DNA from: Arabidopsis thaliana | Taxonomy: Eukaryota; Streptophyta; Magnoliopsida; Brassicales; Brassicaceae | NCBI RefSeq assembly: GCF_000001735.4 | Contig: NC_003070.9 | Coordinates: 6,324,001 to 6,388,000, forward strand | Length of the DNA: 64,000 nt | Direction: 5' to 3' | Shown: piece after piece, positions 21,764 to 35,400 of the stretch | Layout of the letters: the number at the start of each line of letters is the position of its first letter | Position numbering within the stretch: position 1 is the stretch's first letter | Notes under the pieces: generated by a model | Databases searched by the model: none | Told to the model about the DNA's origin: nothing | Seen by the model: the letters and a program-made list of their open reading frames with translations, nothing else | Program-made: the position numbers and the translations under genes

Positions 21764-21835
21764 GTCGTTGTAGTATAGTGGTAAGTATTCCCGCCTGTCA
21801 CGCGGGTGACCCGGGTTCGATCCCCGGCAACGGCG
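21764..21835 (+). tRNA. tRNA-Asp (anticodon GTC)
   Basis: A 72-nt cloverleaf. The acceptor stem GTCGTTG pairs with CAACGGC plus discriminator G. The D arm contains TAGTATAGTGGT (A box), and the anticodon stem CCCGC/GCGGG holds loop CTGTCAC with GTC at 21797-21799. The T arm contains GGTTCGATCC (B box). The encoded end is followed by A and a run of T, a Pol III terminator. There is no intron and CCA is not encoded. Confidence 0.97.
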
Positions 21836-21993
21836 ATTTTTTTTTGTTATTTTCGGTTTCGTACCTCAATTTTGTGGTCTTTTAAATCTAGTCCCTTCAG
21901 TTTTCTTTCTCCTTTTTACCTTTTTTGGTCGACACCGACAGAACAAAATCCATTTGGGGATAAACTATAAACCCTAATTCCCCAGAAGAAAAG

Positions 21994-23686
21994 ATGAAAG
22001 CTGTAGCTTTTCCCGCTAAAATCGCAAATCTTAGCTTCCCTTCTAACTGTTGCTCACTATTCTTCCGATCACCGGCGACGTTTTTATCGCCGGCATTGCC
22101 TTGTCGGAAGCTGACGAAAGGAATAAGAGGTCTCGAAGGCTTGATGTCTCAGTGTTTATCATCATCGTCACAATCATTGTCATTTTCATCGAATTCATTC
22201 TCCTCTCAACCGGAATCAGAGTTACTTCAAGCTTTACCTTCTTCGAAGCCAAAATCTCCGCCACTGCAGCTGCCATGGCTCATTGTTGGTTTGGGTAATC
22301 CCGGCAAGAAGTACCAGGGCACGCGCCACAACGTATGTCTCTCTCTTGCTTTCTCACTTTGCATTTTCCTTTTCAGCTCGGTAACGTGATCATGAATTGC
22401 AGGTTGGTTTTGAGATGGTGGACGCTTTGGCTGATGCAGAAGGCATCTCCATGAACACTGTTAACTTCAAGGCCTTGTTTGGGAAAGGTTCTCTTTTTCA
22501 TTCTCTTATCTTCTCCATTGTGAATTTTCATTTTGAAATGGTTTTCTTATCTCAAAGTTTGAAACTTTCAAATTTCATACGTCTCAAATGTTTGATGAGG
22601 GTGATAGAAACAATGGCTAACTGTTTCCGGAGAATGAATATTGAAATAAATATCATTTTCTGTCTCTGGTTTGTTTCTAACTTTGGGTATTGTTTTCCTT
22701 TATCATAGGCGTTATTGGAAATATACCGATTATGCTGGCTAAACCACAAACTTTCATGAACCTAAGTGGTGAGTCTGTAAGTGAGCTCATCGGAAACAAA
22801 CTTTGGTTTATTTAGTTAACCAATCTCTTTAACTTTTATCACTTGTTATTTTGATTCTTTCTGTTTATGATTGCTGGAATTCTTTGAAGGTTGGACAAAT
22901 CGTTTCATTTTACAAGATCCCGTTAAAGCAAGTACTTGTGGTATACTTAACCTTCTCTCTCGCTTACTCTCCAAATTCTGGCTCTAGAGTGCATATGCCG
23001 TCTTAATTTTTTTTGTCTTTTTCAGGTTTACGATGATTTAGATTTGCCCTTTGGTAAACTACGTTTATTGCCAAAAGGTGGTCACGGAGGCCACAATGGG
23101 TACAATGCTTTTCACTCTCTATCTGGCCTGTTGATGTTTTCATTTGTGTTTTAACTTTTAAGTATTGTCTTACTTTTTACTTAAGAAGCAATGTGGATGG
23201 ATAATAGTTTGCGGTTTCACTATCAAATCATAGAGAAACTCTACAAGAAAACATGATGGGTTGTTCTTTTACTTGCAGGATGAGAAGTATTATAGACCGC
23301 CTCAAAGGTAGCCGTGATTTTCCTCGACTAAGAATAGGTACAGTTCTCATTTTTCTCCACTCCGACATATCTTCCCATTTTCTTCTCTGGTTTTGCAAAT
23401 TGTCGAATGTTTCATTTCAGGGATCGGACGTCCTCCAGGGAAGATGGATACAGCCAATTTTGTTCTCCGCCAGTTCAATAGACAGGAACAGGAAGAGGTA
23501 GAAGCAGATTTATCCCATAATTATCTCAAAAAATTTCAGAAAGACATAACCTGATTGTTTTTGGTTTTGCAGTTGGATCACACATTCCAAACCGGGTTAG
23601 AGGCAATAAGGATTCTTTTGCTTGAGGGGTTCAACAAAAGTGCAACATTTGTCAACACTCGAAAATCTATGGAGCAACTCAGTTAG
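21994..23686 (+). CDS. Peptidyl-tRNA hydrolase, organelle-targeted
   Basis: Bacterial-type Pth that releases peptides from peptidyl-tRNA to recycle tRNA (AT1G18440 by position). Exons 21994-22332, 22403-22487, 22709-22776, 22890-22940, 23026-23099, 23279-23337, 23421-23497 and 23573-23686 give 288 aa. The first ~93 residues are Ser-rich and basic with few acidic residues, like a chloroplast transit peptide. An internal Met (MSQCLSSSSQ) could start a shorter form. The catalytic core starts at PWLIVGLGNPGKKYQGTRHN. The GLGNPG asparagine, RHN histidine, DDLDLPFG aspartate and GGHGGHNG asparagine, expected for the active site, are all present. Confidence 0.93.
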
Positions 23687-24198
23687 AAGTGACATTGTTA
23701 CATTACATATATTCATATAACAAACTACAAAGTGTTCTTGCTGATTCATTAATAATTTTTTTTTGGTTCCATACTTGAATCCTTTTTGAGCAAATTGTAC
23801 ATCAAAAGATAACCAGATTATTTGTTTATCATAATTTCTATTATGTAACTCGAAAATATGGATTTCAGTATTTGTTCGGCTGTAATTTAAATTATACACT
23901 TTCATTAAGCATAGACATTTTATTTGGCAATAAATCAGCTTCGTTTACTGCAAAAAGGGTGGTCACAAAAGTTGGTTCGGTTTAGAAAAATTGTGTTCGG
24001 TTCGGTTAGTTTCTTGAATAATTTAAACCCGACGGATTAAATGAGAGGTTTTGTGGTCCCCACAACTCGAACTCAGTAAAACCAAGTCGACCCGATTCAG
24101 CTGGATCCGAGATTACAGAGAACCCCGTCCCGTGTTTAAACCCTCCGGCGACAAAGCTCAGATAGAGAACCGCTCCACCCTTGTCGTTCGCTGCAGCC
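23687..24198. other. Spacer between peptidyl-tRNA hydrolase and ARP4
   Basis: Holds the 3' UTR of the upstream gene and the ARP4 promoter/5' UTR. Nothing else is supported. Confidence 0.5.
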
Positions 24199-27100
24199 AT
24201 GTACGGCGGAGGTGGGTTTCTCTTTAAACCCTTGAATTGCTTTGTCGTTTATCTTTTGAGACATTCCTGAGCTGTTTTTTTCCGTGGTGGGTTTTCACAG
24301 ATGAAGTGTCAGCTATTGTGGTTGACTTGGGTTCGCACACTTGCAAGGCTGGTTACGCCGGTGAAGATGCTCCCAAGGCCGTTTTCCCTTCCGTAAGTCT
24401 TAATTACCAGCATTTTATGTCACTATAAGCTTAATGGTGTTATTGTAGATTTGCTCAAGTCCCTTGTATCTTCAGACTCTTAGTTTTTTTTTTGATGTGT
24501 TCATAAGGTTATTGGGGCAGTAGATGGTGTAGAGGCAATGGATGTGGATGTTGATTCTACAAAGACTAATTCGAACTCTGAGGATTCGAAGACCGAGTCT
24601 GAAAAGGAAAAGAGCAAACGCAAGCTCTATGTAGGATCTCAAGCCATGAGCTACCGCAGAGATCATATGGAGGTTAGTTTTTCTCCTTGATTAATGTTAA
24701 AGTTTATAACTTTGTTGGTGAAATTACAGATTGCATTTTCTCTCACCAGGTTTTGTCACCTATAAAAGATGGCATCGTTTCTGACTGGGATTTGGTGGAC
24801 AATATATGGGAACATGCTTTCAAGTAAATGTGTAAAGCATTATATTTTCTCTTAATTGTTGTTTGCATTTCATCTCTAAAAAAACTTTGTCTTTTAAGGA
24901 GTTGTCTGATGATTGATCCTACGGAGCATCCAATGCTGCTAGCTGAGCCTCCTTTAAACACTCAACAGCAGAGAGAGAAGTATGATTTATCTGCTTTGAA
25001 ATATCCTTTATTACCACTGTTGCTTTATCTTGGTGTGTTACTGATTTTCTCAAATCATATGCTTGACAGGGCGGCAGAGCTAATGTTTGAAAAGTACAAA
25101 GTTCCGGCACTGTTTATGGCTAAGAACCCTGTATATTCCCTCTCCCTTGGGTCATCATTCTTTTTGATAGATTATTATATGACGTTCACTGTAATGTTGA
25201 TATCCAGTCAGCTCTTGTGTAATCAGATGTCTAACTATCTACATGAATTTGGTGTTTTTGGTGCTAGGTTCTCACGTCTTTTGCTACTGGGCGTGCTACT
25301 TCTTTGGTTGTTGACTGGTAAGACTTTAAGTATTAAAAGTTTCTCTAGTATGTAGAAGCTACTAATGTTCCACTTCTGCTCTATATGCTGTGAAAGTCTA
25401 CCTTGTTCTGTATGGTGTATAATTTGAGAAGCACTGATGACACTTTATTGTATTTCTAGCGGTGGAGGATCCACAACCATTTCACCGGTGCATGATGGTT
25501 ATGTTCTTCAGAAGGTACTTGTATTACACGATTTAGTAAGAATTCAGCTTTGTGATGCTGTTTCTTTGGGTTTGGATTTTGTACTGCAGGAGAAAGTTTC
25601 CCATCTCTCGTTTCCATAGTCATCTGTAGCTGCTATAAATTCTCATCCATGTGAATTATGACCTACAGCATTGATGTAGATTGTGATTCTCCGATTGTTG
25701 ACCATACTTTTATTCGCAGGCTGTTGTATCGTCTCCACTTGGAGGGGAATTTCTCACTGACTGCCTACTGAAAAGCTTGGAGAGTAAAGGAATTAAAGTA
25801 GGTTAAAAAAATTCTTCACTGTTCTTTTCTTTTAAGCCAAATTATCTGAGTGATACTGGTTATTTTTTCTGCAGATAAGACCTAGATACTCTTTCAAGAG
25901 GAAGGAAGTACGAGCAGGGGAATTCCAGGTGCATATGTGGATCAGTGAATGAAACTACTAGCAGTGAATAGTCTCTAATTTCCTCCCTTTGAATCCTTGC
26001 AGGTTGAAGATGTGGATATTCCTGACACCACGGAAAGCTACAAACTCTTCTGCCAGGTCTGTAATTGATTATGAAACTTCGTTTGAAAATTTCAGTTGTG
26101 ATAATTTGGTGATTTGTTTCAACAGAGGATGATAGTGGGTGATATCAAGGATTCCATTTGTCGAGTTCCTGATACTCCCTATGACGGTACCTTATGTTAT
26201 TCTGTCTGTCTCTGGTTTCATAAATTTGTTTTATTTCAAAGTTTAAAGTTGCTTGAGAGTTGAACGTTAGATACTTTTTATCTTTCAATGTCATTTGATC
26301 GCATAGCCTTAGTTTTTCTGATGTGATGCATTTATCTGCAGATAAATCATATTCAAACATCCCTACTACGTCGTACGAGCTTCCTGATGGCCAGTAAGCT
26401 CAGTTTATATGTCTATTTCGGTTTATTTGTGCCTCAAATGTACATGCTACTGTTGCTTTTGTTTTCTACGTATAAGGTTTGAGCTTAGTTTCTAGCCAAA
26501 TGTACCACTGCTCTGAACCTTGTTTAAGCTGAGATAAGTGCTTAGTTGGATCTGAGTCATTAAAGCCATTGGGCATAAAAGTTTAGAAGAGTCAGACATT
26601 GCTTTGGAAACCTGCATGGAACCTAATGTTCATAATGAGAATTAAGTTAAAAGAAAAAGTGCTAGCTTCATTGAAGACAGGAAGCTGCACCTGTAATTTT
26701 TGTAGTCTTTCTCAATATCTTATTAACCATGTCTGTTGAAGGACGCTCGAGATTGGTGCTGATAGGTTCAAAGTTCCTGATGTGATGTTCAACCCGTCCA
26801 TAGTCCAGGTACACCATTTGAGCACGATAAATTCAACAGAAGATTCTGAAGACATTTTGTTTCTTATCTTGAGCGTTTTGAGCCTCGAATTATTTATCAA
26901 AGGTTTCTTCTCCGTTTTTATTGCAATTTGCAGACGATTCCTGGAATGGAGAAGTATGCTGAGATGATTCCTTCCGTTCGTGGGTTACCACACATGGTAT
27001 ATGCATGGTATTTAGTCATTGCAAAGCTTCCATCTCTTAACTTTTTCTAACTTTACTCTCCATTTTACTGACTTGTACAGGTCATGGAGAGCATCAACAA

Positions 27101-27766
27101 ATGTGATGTAGACATCCGGAGAGAGTTGTATAGTAGCATACTGGTAAAATAGCAATCAATGCCAACTCTTAAATACCCCTACTTTTAGTTTCGTTGGATG
27201 TGGATGATTAACATTTCCTTTCTTCTCGCATTATGCCAGCTTGCTGGTGGCACATCGTCAATGCAACAGCTGAAAGAACGTCTCGAAAAGGACTTGATCG
27301 AAGTATTGTGTCCTAAACTCTTTTCCTCTGTCTTTAAAGCTATCCCAGTTTTTATGATGGCGAAAATCATTCATTGGTCCCTCTATCTTTGTTTCAGGAG
27401 TCTCCTCACTCAGCTAGAGTTAAAGTGTTGGCAAGCGGTAACACAACAGAAAGAAGATTCAGGTCTGGATTTAGTGTTCACTTCTTCCTCTATAATGAGA
27501 CCCAAATTTTTTTGCTTGGATCAACCAACAAACATGTTATGTATGTGCAGTGTATGGATAGGAGGGAGTATATTGGCATCACTAGGCTCATTTCAACAGA
27601 TGTGGTTCTCCAAGTCTGAGTAAGTCTCTGTTCTGATTTTCCATTAATCAGACTCGCAAAGAAACTATAGTTTGTTTTCTCTCCTGACACTCGGATTTGG
27701 GGTCTTGGTGTAAATGGCAGGTATGAGGAACATGGAGCTTCCTACATTCAGAGAAAATGCCCTTAA
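24199..27766 (+). CDS. ARP4: Nuclear actin-related protein 4
   Basis: Actin-fold subunit of nuclear SWR1/INO80/NuA4-type chromatin complexes (AT1G18450). There are 20 exons: 24199-24211, 24301-24392, 24508-24672, 24750-24823, 24899-24979, 25070-25130, 25268-25317, 25460-25514, 25720-25797, 25875-25928, 26003-26056, 26126-26186, 26342-26393, 26742-26808, 26934-26996, 27081-27143, 27240-27302, 27398-27462, 27551-27619 and 27721-27766. They give 441 aa with frame kept at every junction. The first exon is only 13 nt. Actin motifs include [61 protein letters not shown] and the terminal [17 protein letters not shown]...YIQRKCP. A charged insert after the P1 loop ([20 protein letters not shown]) distinguishes it from conventional actin. 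Confidence 0.96.
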
Positions 27767-28681
27767 AGCAGGCAGTTTCAGATTATGTGGAGTCTGACAA
27801 GACGAAACTTGGAAACTAATGTGTTATTTTCATTGTGCATCGTTGTTCCTTGAAGATTATTAGTATTCCGCCTGAACCTTTTAGAATGAGTGTCATTAAC
27901 AAGCATTATAGTGCTATTTTAAAAACATAAAAACATGTGGAAGAAGTTTCGTTGCTTTATTAGATTTTCGCACAATCAAGACCGTCCACGTTTTGTTACT
28001 ACGAACCAAGATAATCCACAAAATTAACAAGAAAATAACAAATCCGAAACTACAAAAAGCAGCTTCATAAGTTTTCTTTTTCTTTTTTAAAAAAGAAGAA
28101 AAAATCAGCTTTATCGTGCCTCTCAAAAAGCTAATGACTTCGAAGTTCCAAAATTCCGGTCTTCGAACATATTTTATAGAATAGCAAAATGTTTTGAACC
28201 ACAAGATTATTAATAATATAAATAATGTAATTGATATTGGTAAGTAATAATACTTTTATTAATCATAAAATGGTCTGAATAATAATAAAGACAAAATGGA
28301 CGTAACTTCTCCGCCACTACAGACTTACGTGTCATGTCTCCATATCCGCATGCAAAATCCAATAGATGACACATTCTAAATCATCCAATTATATACGCCC
28401 ACGTGTCAACCTCTGTCTCGTCTCTCTAAATAACGTTTACCGACCTTCTCTTGTGGACGGTAAGAATCGCCGGCGTCCCCTAATATATCGGATTTCAATC
28501 CAAAGACACACTCACAATTTAAAAAAAAACGTTTCTTTTCTCTTCGATTCCCGATTACGGCTTTTGATTTTGTGGGACTCTTCTCAGTTTTTCTGGGCTT
28601 TTGGTTTTTGGATTCTATCTTCTTTCATTTTTCAGATTTTTTATTTTATTTTGTTGTATTTCTATATTGGGAAACAAAATC
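27767..28681. other. Spacer and lipase promoter with two ACGTGTC elements
   Basis: Contains the ARP4 3' UTR, AT-rich spacer, and the upstream region of the lipase. Two ABRE-like ACGTGTC motifs occur, at 28327-28333 and at 28401-28407 (the latter inside CCCACGTGTC). They precede a CT-rich leader. Confidence 0.55.
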
Positions 28682-31600
28682 ATGCAGAGGATCGTCGATA
28701 ATGCTCTTGCTATCACAAAAGAGTGAGTCCCTCTCTCTTTTCGATTTCACCATTAGTCTGTGCACGCTTATTGATTTTGTGATTTCTGATTTGTTTTTTT
28801 AGTTGCATGTTTAGTGGTTTTAGTAATTTGATATGTGATTTCAACTGTTTTGTTTCCTTAATTTGGATTTTAATTCGATTAGATTTTCTCAAATAGTAAT
28901 TCGATTTGCTTTAGATATGGAAGTTGCCAAATTTTGAGCCAGTGGTTTTATAGTGGAGCTAGGAGCTAAGTCTATATCTTATATCTTCTGATTTACATTA
29001 ATCTTGAGATTTAGTGGTATATAGTTTTACTAATTTGGGGATACATTTCTGATTTACCATTTTTAGTTAGTTGTTGAAGGTTTGTTGTCTCTTTGAAGAA
29101 AGTATACATATTGACTCTTTGTCCTGTAATAATTACAGCGATTCTCGTTGTATCTGCGGATAGTTTTCTTTGTTTAATGCTTGTCTGTTTGGGTTTTTGG
29201 TGTTCGTTGTGGGTTTTTGATTGGTATTAGGATTGTTTGTGTTAGTCTAAAATAGTTTTAAGCTAACTAATGATTTTGGTTTTTAGTGCAGGTCAGTGAA
29301 AACTCTGACTTATGAGTCTTTGAACAACATTGCAAGATGCATTAATGGATTTTCTGCGCTTCTCTTGACACTTTTGCCCGGAAAGTCCAATGTTCTTGAA
29401 GGTCTTCATGGATGGGAGCTTAGGCCTACATTGCGTGGACCTCGTTTACCACGCTGGATGCATAAGTAAAACTCTCTTCAACTCTCTAATACTTCTTTGT
29501 GGTTACCTTATAGCAGCTTATTCGACTCTCTTTTGATTTCTGTGGTTTTGCAGTGGAGTCTCTTCTTTCAACCACTTCATTCACGAACTCTCTGTGGATT
29601 CTGATACTTCTAGCTTGGACTATTCCTCTGGTGATGATGATAGTGATGGCATGTCCACGCCTCCATCACCCTTGTCTCAAAGCTCACTCCGCTCTTGGGC
29701 TAGTCTTCCTGCCAATTACGAAAGCCATTGGACAGACTGGATAACCTTCATTGTCTGGTGGGCTTTACTACCTGCCCGGATCCTTCTATGGGTACCATTA
29801 TATCTTTTACGTCTTTTAGCTAGAAGAAATTCAAGAATGCAGCCTCTGAGCCCAGGAAGGTACCAACATTCGTCTAGACCTTGTTTTAGCAAAGCTATCT
29901 CAGGGAAAGAGCATGACGTGCCCAACCGAACTACTGATAAAAGACGCGGAGTCATTGAGGTTAGTGTTGATGGGCATACTTAAATCACATTTCTTGTTTT
30001 TGAGTTTTCTTACGCAATTATGTGTTCTACTTTGGCAGGATCTTCAGCTTGGTATCGAGATCTTTATAGAAACAATATTTGATTTCTTTCACAAGGCGGC
30101 ACATCTTCTTCTTTCTCCATCAGAAACTTTTGGAATAGTTTTATCATGGTTCTCTTCCTCCAGTCACAGCTCTAAAGGAAACTATGGTGACGTTTCGGAT
30201 GATGAGATCATTCAGACTGCCATTCTAGGAGATAACGATTCATCTCTTACAGAAAGAAGAACCACAACGAGCTTATACAATACAGATACCCGGACCTGTC
30301 AAGATGTTATAACAGAGCTTGGGTAAGGGGGGAATGTGTAGAAGATATTTCGTGCATAGTTGTTTTTTACTTCTGCTGTTACTCAACTATTTGCCCTTTC
30401 GATTTAACTTCTCTTATAATCTTGATAGGTATCCATATGAAGCTATTCGTGTTGTTACATCTGATGGATATGGTCTTCTCTTGGAAAGGATACCAAGGTA
30501 TAGAATCTATTATGGTTGAGTAAGTTTCTCTATAGTCTGTTATGTTTCTGTAAGTTCCTTTAAAATGTAATCATCATGTCTTTCCAGACGAGATGCGAGG
30601 AAAGCTGTTTATTTGCAGCATGGTGTAATGGATTCTTCAATGGGGTGAGTTTCATTGTCTTTTTCGTTGATGACTTGTCAGGAAATGTTTTGCCTTGGTT
30701 TCTCATCTGGACCTTTATCTTCAGATGGGTATCAAATGGTGTTGTTGGATCACCAGCTTTTGCAGCTTATGATCAAGGTCCGTGCCAAAATATTCCTAGT
30801 TTCCCAAGTTACTGTATGATAAATATGAAGTTAAGATTTACCGATGTTTTACTCTGCTTTTCTTGCCAGGCTACGATGTTTTCCTAGGGAACTTTCGTGG
30901 TTTAGTTTCAAGAGATCATGTGAAAAAAAACATATCCTCAAAAGAGTGAGTAGTATAGAATAAACGGCTTCTTTATGGATTTGATATTTGTATAGTTCTT
31001 ATTGATGAATCCTCAAAACATGCAGTTTCTGGCGTTACTCCATCAATGAACATGCAACGGAAGATATCCCAGCAATGATAGAGAAGATTCACGAAATCAA
31101 AACTTCAGAACTGAAACTTTATCAGCCTACTATGGAAGAGGTAGTAAACGAGGATCAACCGTATAAGCTTTGTGTTGTATCTCACAGTTTAGGCGGTGCC
31201 GCGGTTCTGATGTATGTAATCACCCGTAAAATCGAAGAGAAACCGCACAGACTCTCGAGACTGATCCTTCTTTCGCCTGCTGGGTTTCACTATGACTCCA
31301 ACATGTGTTTCACGTTGATGGAGTACACGTTCCTTTTCTTGGGTCCTGTACTATCTCGGATTGTTCCTGCTTTCTACATCCCCACTAAATTCTTCCGGAT
31401 GCTTCTCAACAAGTTAGCTCGAGATTTCCATAACTATCCTGCTGTTGGTGGATTAGTCCAAACATTGATGAGTTATGTAGTTGGCGGAGATAGCTCAAAC
31501 TGGGTTGGAGTCATGGGATTGCCTCACTATAACATGAACGATATGCCAGGTATATCCTTCCGTGTGGCTCAGCATCTTGCACAGATTAAACATAGCGGTA

Positions 31601-31971
31601 AGTTCAAGATGTTTGATTACGGTAGCAGTTCAGCTAATATGGATGTTTACGGGTCCCCTGAGCCGCTCGATCTTGGGGAGTTTTATGGGTTGATCGATGT
31701 GCCTGTGGATTTAGTAGCTGGAAAGAAAGACAAAGTGATTAGACCTTCAATGGTTAGGAAACATTACAGGGTGATGAGAGATTCAGGAGTAGATGTTTCT
31801 TACAATGAGTTTGAGTATGCTCATTTGGATTTTACCTTCTCTCACCGTGAAGAGCTTTTGGCGTATGTGATGTCGCGGTTACTTCTCGTGGAGCCAACGC
31901 AGACTCAGACGGTTCATAAGAAGGGGATGAAGCTGAAGAAGAAAATGGAAACAGGCAAACCTCATCTGTGA
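28682..31971 (+). CDS. Alpha/beta-hydrolase lipase family protein, membrane-anchored
   Basis: Acid/steryl-ester lipase-like enzyme (AT1G18460 by position). Exons 28682-28722, 29292-29465, 29554-29959, 30039-30322, 30429-30497, 30588-30644, 30725-30777, 30870-30945 and 31026-31971 give 701 aa. An acidic Ser-rich stretch (SSGDDDSDGMSTPPSP) precedes a hydrophobic, TM-like segment (FIVWWALLPARILLWVPLYLL). A second amphipathic stretch and a phosphorylatable Ser-rich linker follow, then the abhydrolase-lipase start (GYPYEAIRVVTSDGYGLLLERIP). The oxyanion region is LQHGVMDSSMGWV, the nucleophile elbow is VVSHSLGGAA (GxSxG-type), and the acid and histidine candidates are GKKDKVI and EYAHLDF. The substrate is unknown; triacylglycerol or sterol ester is a family inference. 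Confidence 0.9.
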
Positions 31972-32406
31972 ACTACTAGAAGAGGCTTTTATAGAGTTTA
32001 TGTTTGTCGTCTTTGTAATGTTTTTTGTTCACGAAAGTCGGCTTTAAACAATTTATGTATATATGAATATGGTTTTTGGTATCTCTATTTATGTCAGTGT
32101 CACTTTCCATAACAATTTAAGTCGTGGACATTAAAGCATAACTTAGTTTGTGATTTATACAAAAAAGAGATGGATATTATACAAACTTTGTATGTTACAG
32201 CTAAAGTTTGAATGAGGTTTCCTACAGAAAAATACATACACGTATACACCTATACTTTTTTTTATACTAGCTGCTGATTCAGACAAACAAAAAGATTCAG
32301 CAAAAACATCAGAAGTTTGGGAAACAGTATGGTTGGTAAACTGGAATGTTTGTCTGGAGCATCAACCACAAATCCTACTCTTGATCATGGGCCAAAGTTA
32401 ACACAG
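31972..32406. other. Convergent 3' flanks
   Basis: 3' UTRs of the plus-strand lipase and the minus-strand RING gene meet here. No other feature was seen. Confidence 0.5.
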
Positions 32407-35400
32407 TCATACGTCGTATACAGATAGTCGTTTTTCAATGTCTATACGACATATTGGACATGTTGTACACTTGTCTGCACAGGTTCTGCAACAAAAATGG
32501 CACAGAAACAAAAAATTGTGAACAATGACATTAAGTCAGGTATGACACTGAGTCCAATGAGTATATTGATATGACCTCAGTCCTCATAGATTCCTAGTTT
32601 CTTTGTACAGTATTTCTAGACGAATTGAGCGCAAATGCATAAAATTTTAAGTGTAACATGATCAAGTATCTTTACCTGCAGAGAACACGGTGTCTACATG
32701 GAAGCAGTACCAAACTGATATCTTTTTCAAAGCAAACCCTACACAGCACTTTCTCCTGGAGTAGAAGACACATTGACACAGGATTAAGCAAAGGGAAAAA
32801 GTAAAATCGAAACAAGAAAGTTACAAAAACATCATGGCTAATAAATGAATATACATTTTGCAGTCTTTCATATTCCTGCTGGCTGAATTTTGTGATTTCT
32901 GTTTGTTCACCAAGTGCTGCTTGAAGTCTCCACACCTAGAGATATCAAATTAGATTGAATGCAAACAACACTTAAGCAATGCTGAAACTAGAAGAAACAA
33001 GATTCAACAACAAAGAGAACCTAAAGTTAATATCAGCACTGAATTGGGAAACAAAAAAATGCCAGAGAGGTAAAGTTACCTCTTCTGCAAGATCTTCCTT
33101 TGGCATTTTCTTGACTATCTCAGGCGGATGACCACTGAATGTATTGTAACTGCACAATTATATTATAATGAAATCTTCAGCAGATCCCATAACATCTTTG
33201 TTTGACCATATAGAAGGTTGGAATATACTAACTAACCCAGATTCTTGATCAAAGTACAGTCGAGCTTGTTCCTCCCGGCTTCCTTCGTCAATTGACCACC
33301 AACCTAATAGCCTGAACAAGTGAATTGATTGATTGATTTTTTGTTAGTACTACATTTTGTAAATTAAAACTTTTGGGAAAATAGACAGACGTGTTTGTCA
33401 CCTGGAACCATGGTGCAAGAATCCCAAGCAATCATGGGCACTTGATGAAAATCTAAAATACAATCCCGGACCAGCTTCCCCGCGGAGTAAGAGGACGATC
33501 TTCTCTAGGAGTTTAGAAGCAGCAAAGAGAACACCGAGGCCTTGCAATAGGAATAGTGGAGAAAACAGTACTGGGATCGATATATCCTTAGCTCTTTCAG
33601 GAGTCCCCTGAAAGTCCAAACCATTAGCTTTTTCAGTATTGTCCAAAGACAATATGGTAAGTTAGAGAGTCATGTGGTGTATACCTCTAAATACATGCAA
33701 AGGACAACTTGAAATAAAATAACGGGAATTTTTAACATATGACCACCAATATCTTGCAAACCGCACCATCTATCTTGGTGTCTATCCTCTTCTGGAGCAA
33801 CCACAAGGCCGCTGTTCCAGTCAAGATATCTGATACTGGTAGAAGATGACCCGGTTTCTCGGGCACGTGAGCTTCTATGGATTACTGGATTGGACCATTT
33901 TGTGCAAACAAGAAAAGCAAAGCACTCGGCAATTCTGCAAGCAGAACATTTCATATATATTACTTTCATATTCTTTACCAGCAACCATAAAAATGGCAAG
34001 TACTTCTCAAAGACTTAAACAAAGAAAGACCAAAACAAAACATACCCAAAATTTATGAATAGATCCCACCATCCAAGAGCAACTACGTCGCCTGTGTATT
34101 TCAAATAAAACAAGAAGGGAGAATAAGTACACAATAACCACATCAACGAAATTACCTTTGGAAGATATGATTTCAATAGTCAAAGAGGTAAGACAACTAT
34201 TTAAGCAGAGCATTCAAGAGACAAAAATTACCAGAAAGCTTTAGGAGGGTAAAGAACGTAGCAGCCAACGTGAACACCATGGAAATTGCAACCCAGAAAT
34301 GCTGCAGGCAACAAGGAAAAAGCATCTAAATGGTTATTTTTGAGTACTGACCAGCTTCCCCACCCATCAACAAAAGATTAGAAAATCCCAAGCCTGTGTT
34401 TGTGGAAACTAAAGTATTAGAGACATTGGTCAAAGTTTTCTCCCTTCTCAGTCCTGAGTTGTGTAATTGGAAAATTAGAGACAGATTTTCATTCATGTTT
34501 AACAGATTGATCTTGCCTAAATACTTTTAAAAAATTGCAAAATCAAAGAGCAACAAGCCTAAAGCAGCTGAACCAAGCCTCAAGCTCAAGCCTTCAAATA
34601 TTTTATGCAACAATAGTGGACTTACAGGAAGTGCCTCCCATATTGCATCATCAGTTATGCTGTCGTCGTCTCCTGGCATCAATGCTCGACACATTCTGAA
34701 GATAAAGCTTGCAGTCATTAGGATCTTTAGATTTATATGATTTACATTTGGTGTGTGTTCACGAGACACATAGATCAATACCTCAAATTGTCTACCAGTA
34801 TTGTTAATTCAAAAGCCAACAATGGTAAGAAAGCAATCTTCAAACTGACAGCTGGTGGCCAACGAGCTGCATTTAAGATAGAACAGTCCACAATCAGATG
34901 AAATGGGAGAAAGTGCAAAAAGAAAAACCTTCATACAGAATCAAGAAAATTGTAACACAAGAACTACTTTTAGATGTCCTCCAACTTAACCATCCGTATT
35001 ATCCGAAATACAAACAGTAGCAAGAAGAAACTTTGAGAATCATAGCCAATGTTTATATTTAGTATTGAAGAAATCAGTGTGTTCGCATGCCAAATAGTAA
35101 AAAACTATCACCCAAAAAACCTATGAAGTGCAAAATCTGTAGGTTACAGGATATTTACCATAAGAACTCTCGAGGTATATACAGAGGAGTAATTCAAATG
35201 CTACAAGTAACGGTGTCGCGACAACAGCATGGCAAGGAGCCCACTGTAAACCAAACGGGATCATAAACACATCAGTACAAATCATAGGAACGACATTGAG
35301 TGATATTTTGCTAAAAGAGGTAAGAAAGTGAAAAGGGACATACATGACGGTTACGTGGAGCAACAGGAGCAGGAAGAGAGAATCTGCCCCTTGCAACAAC

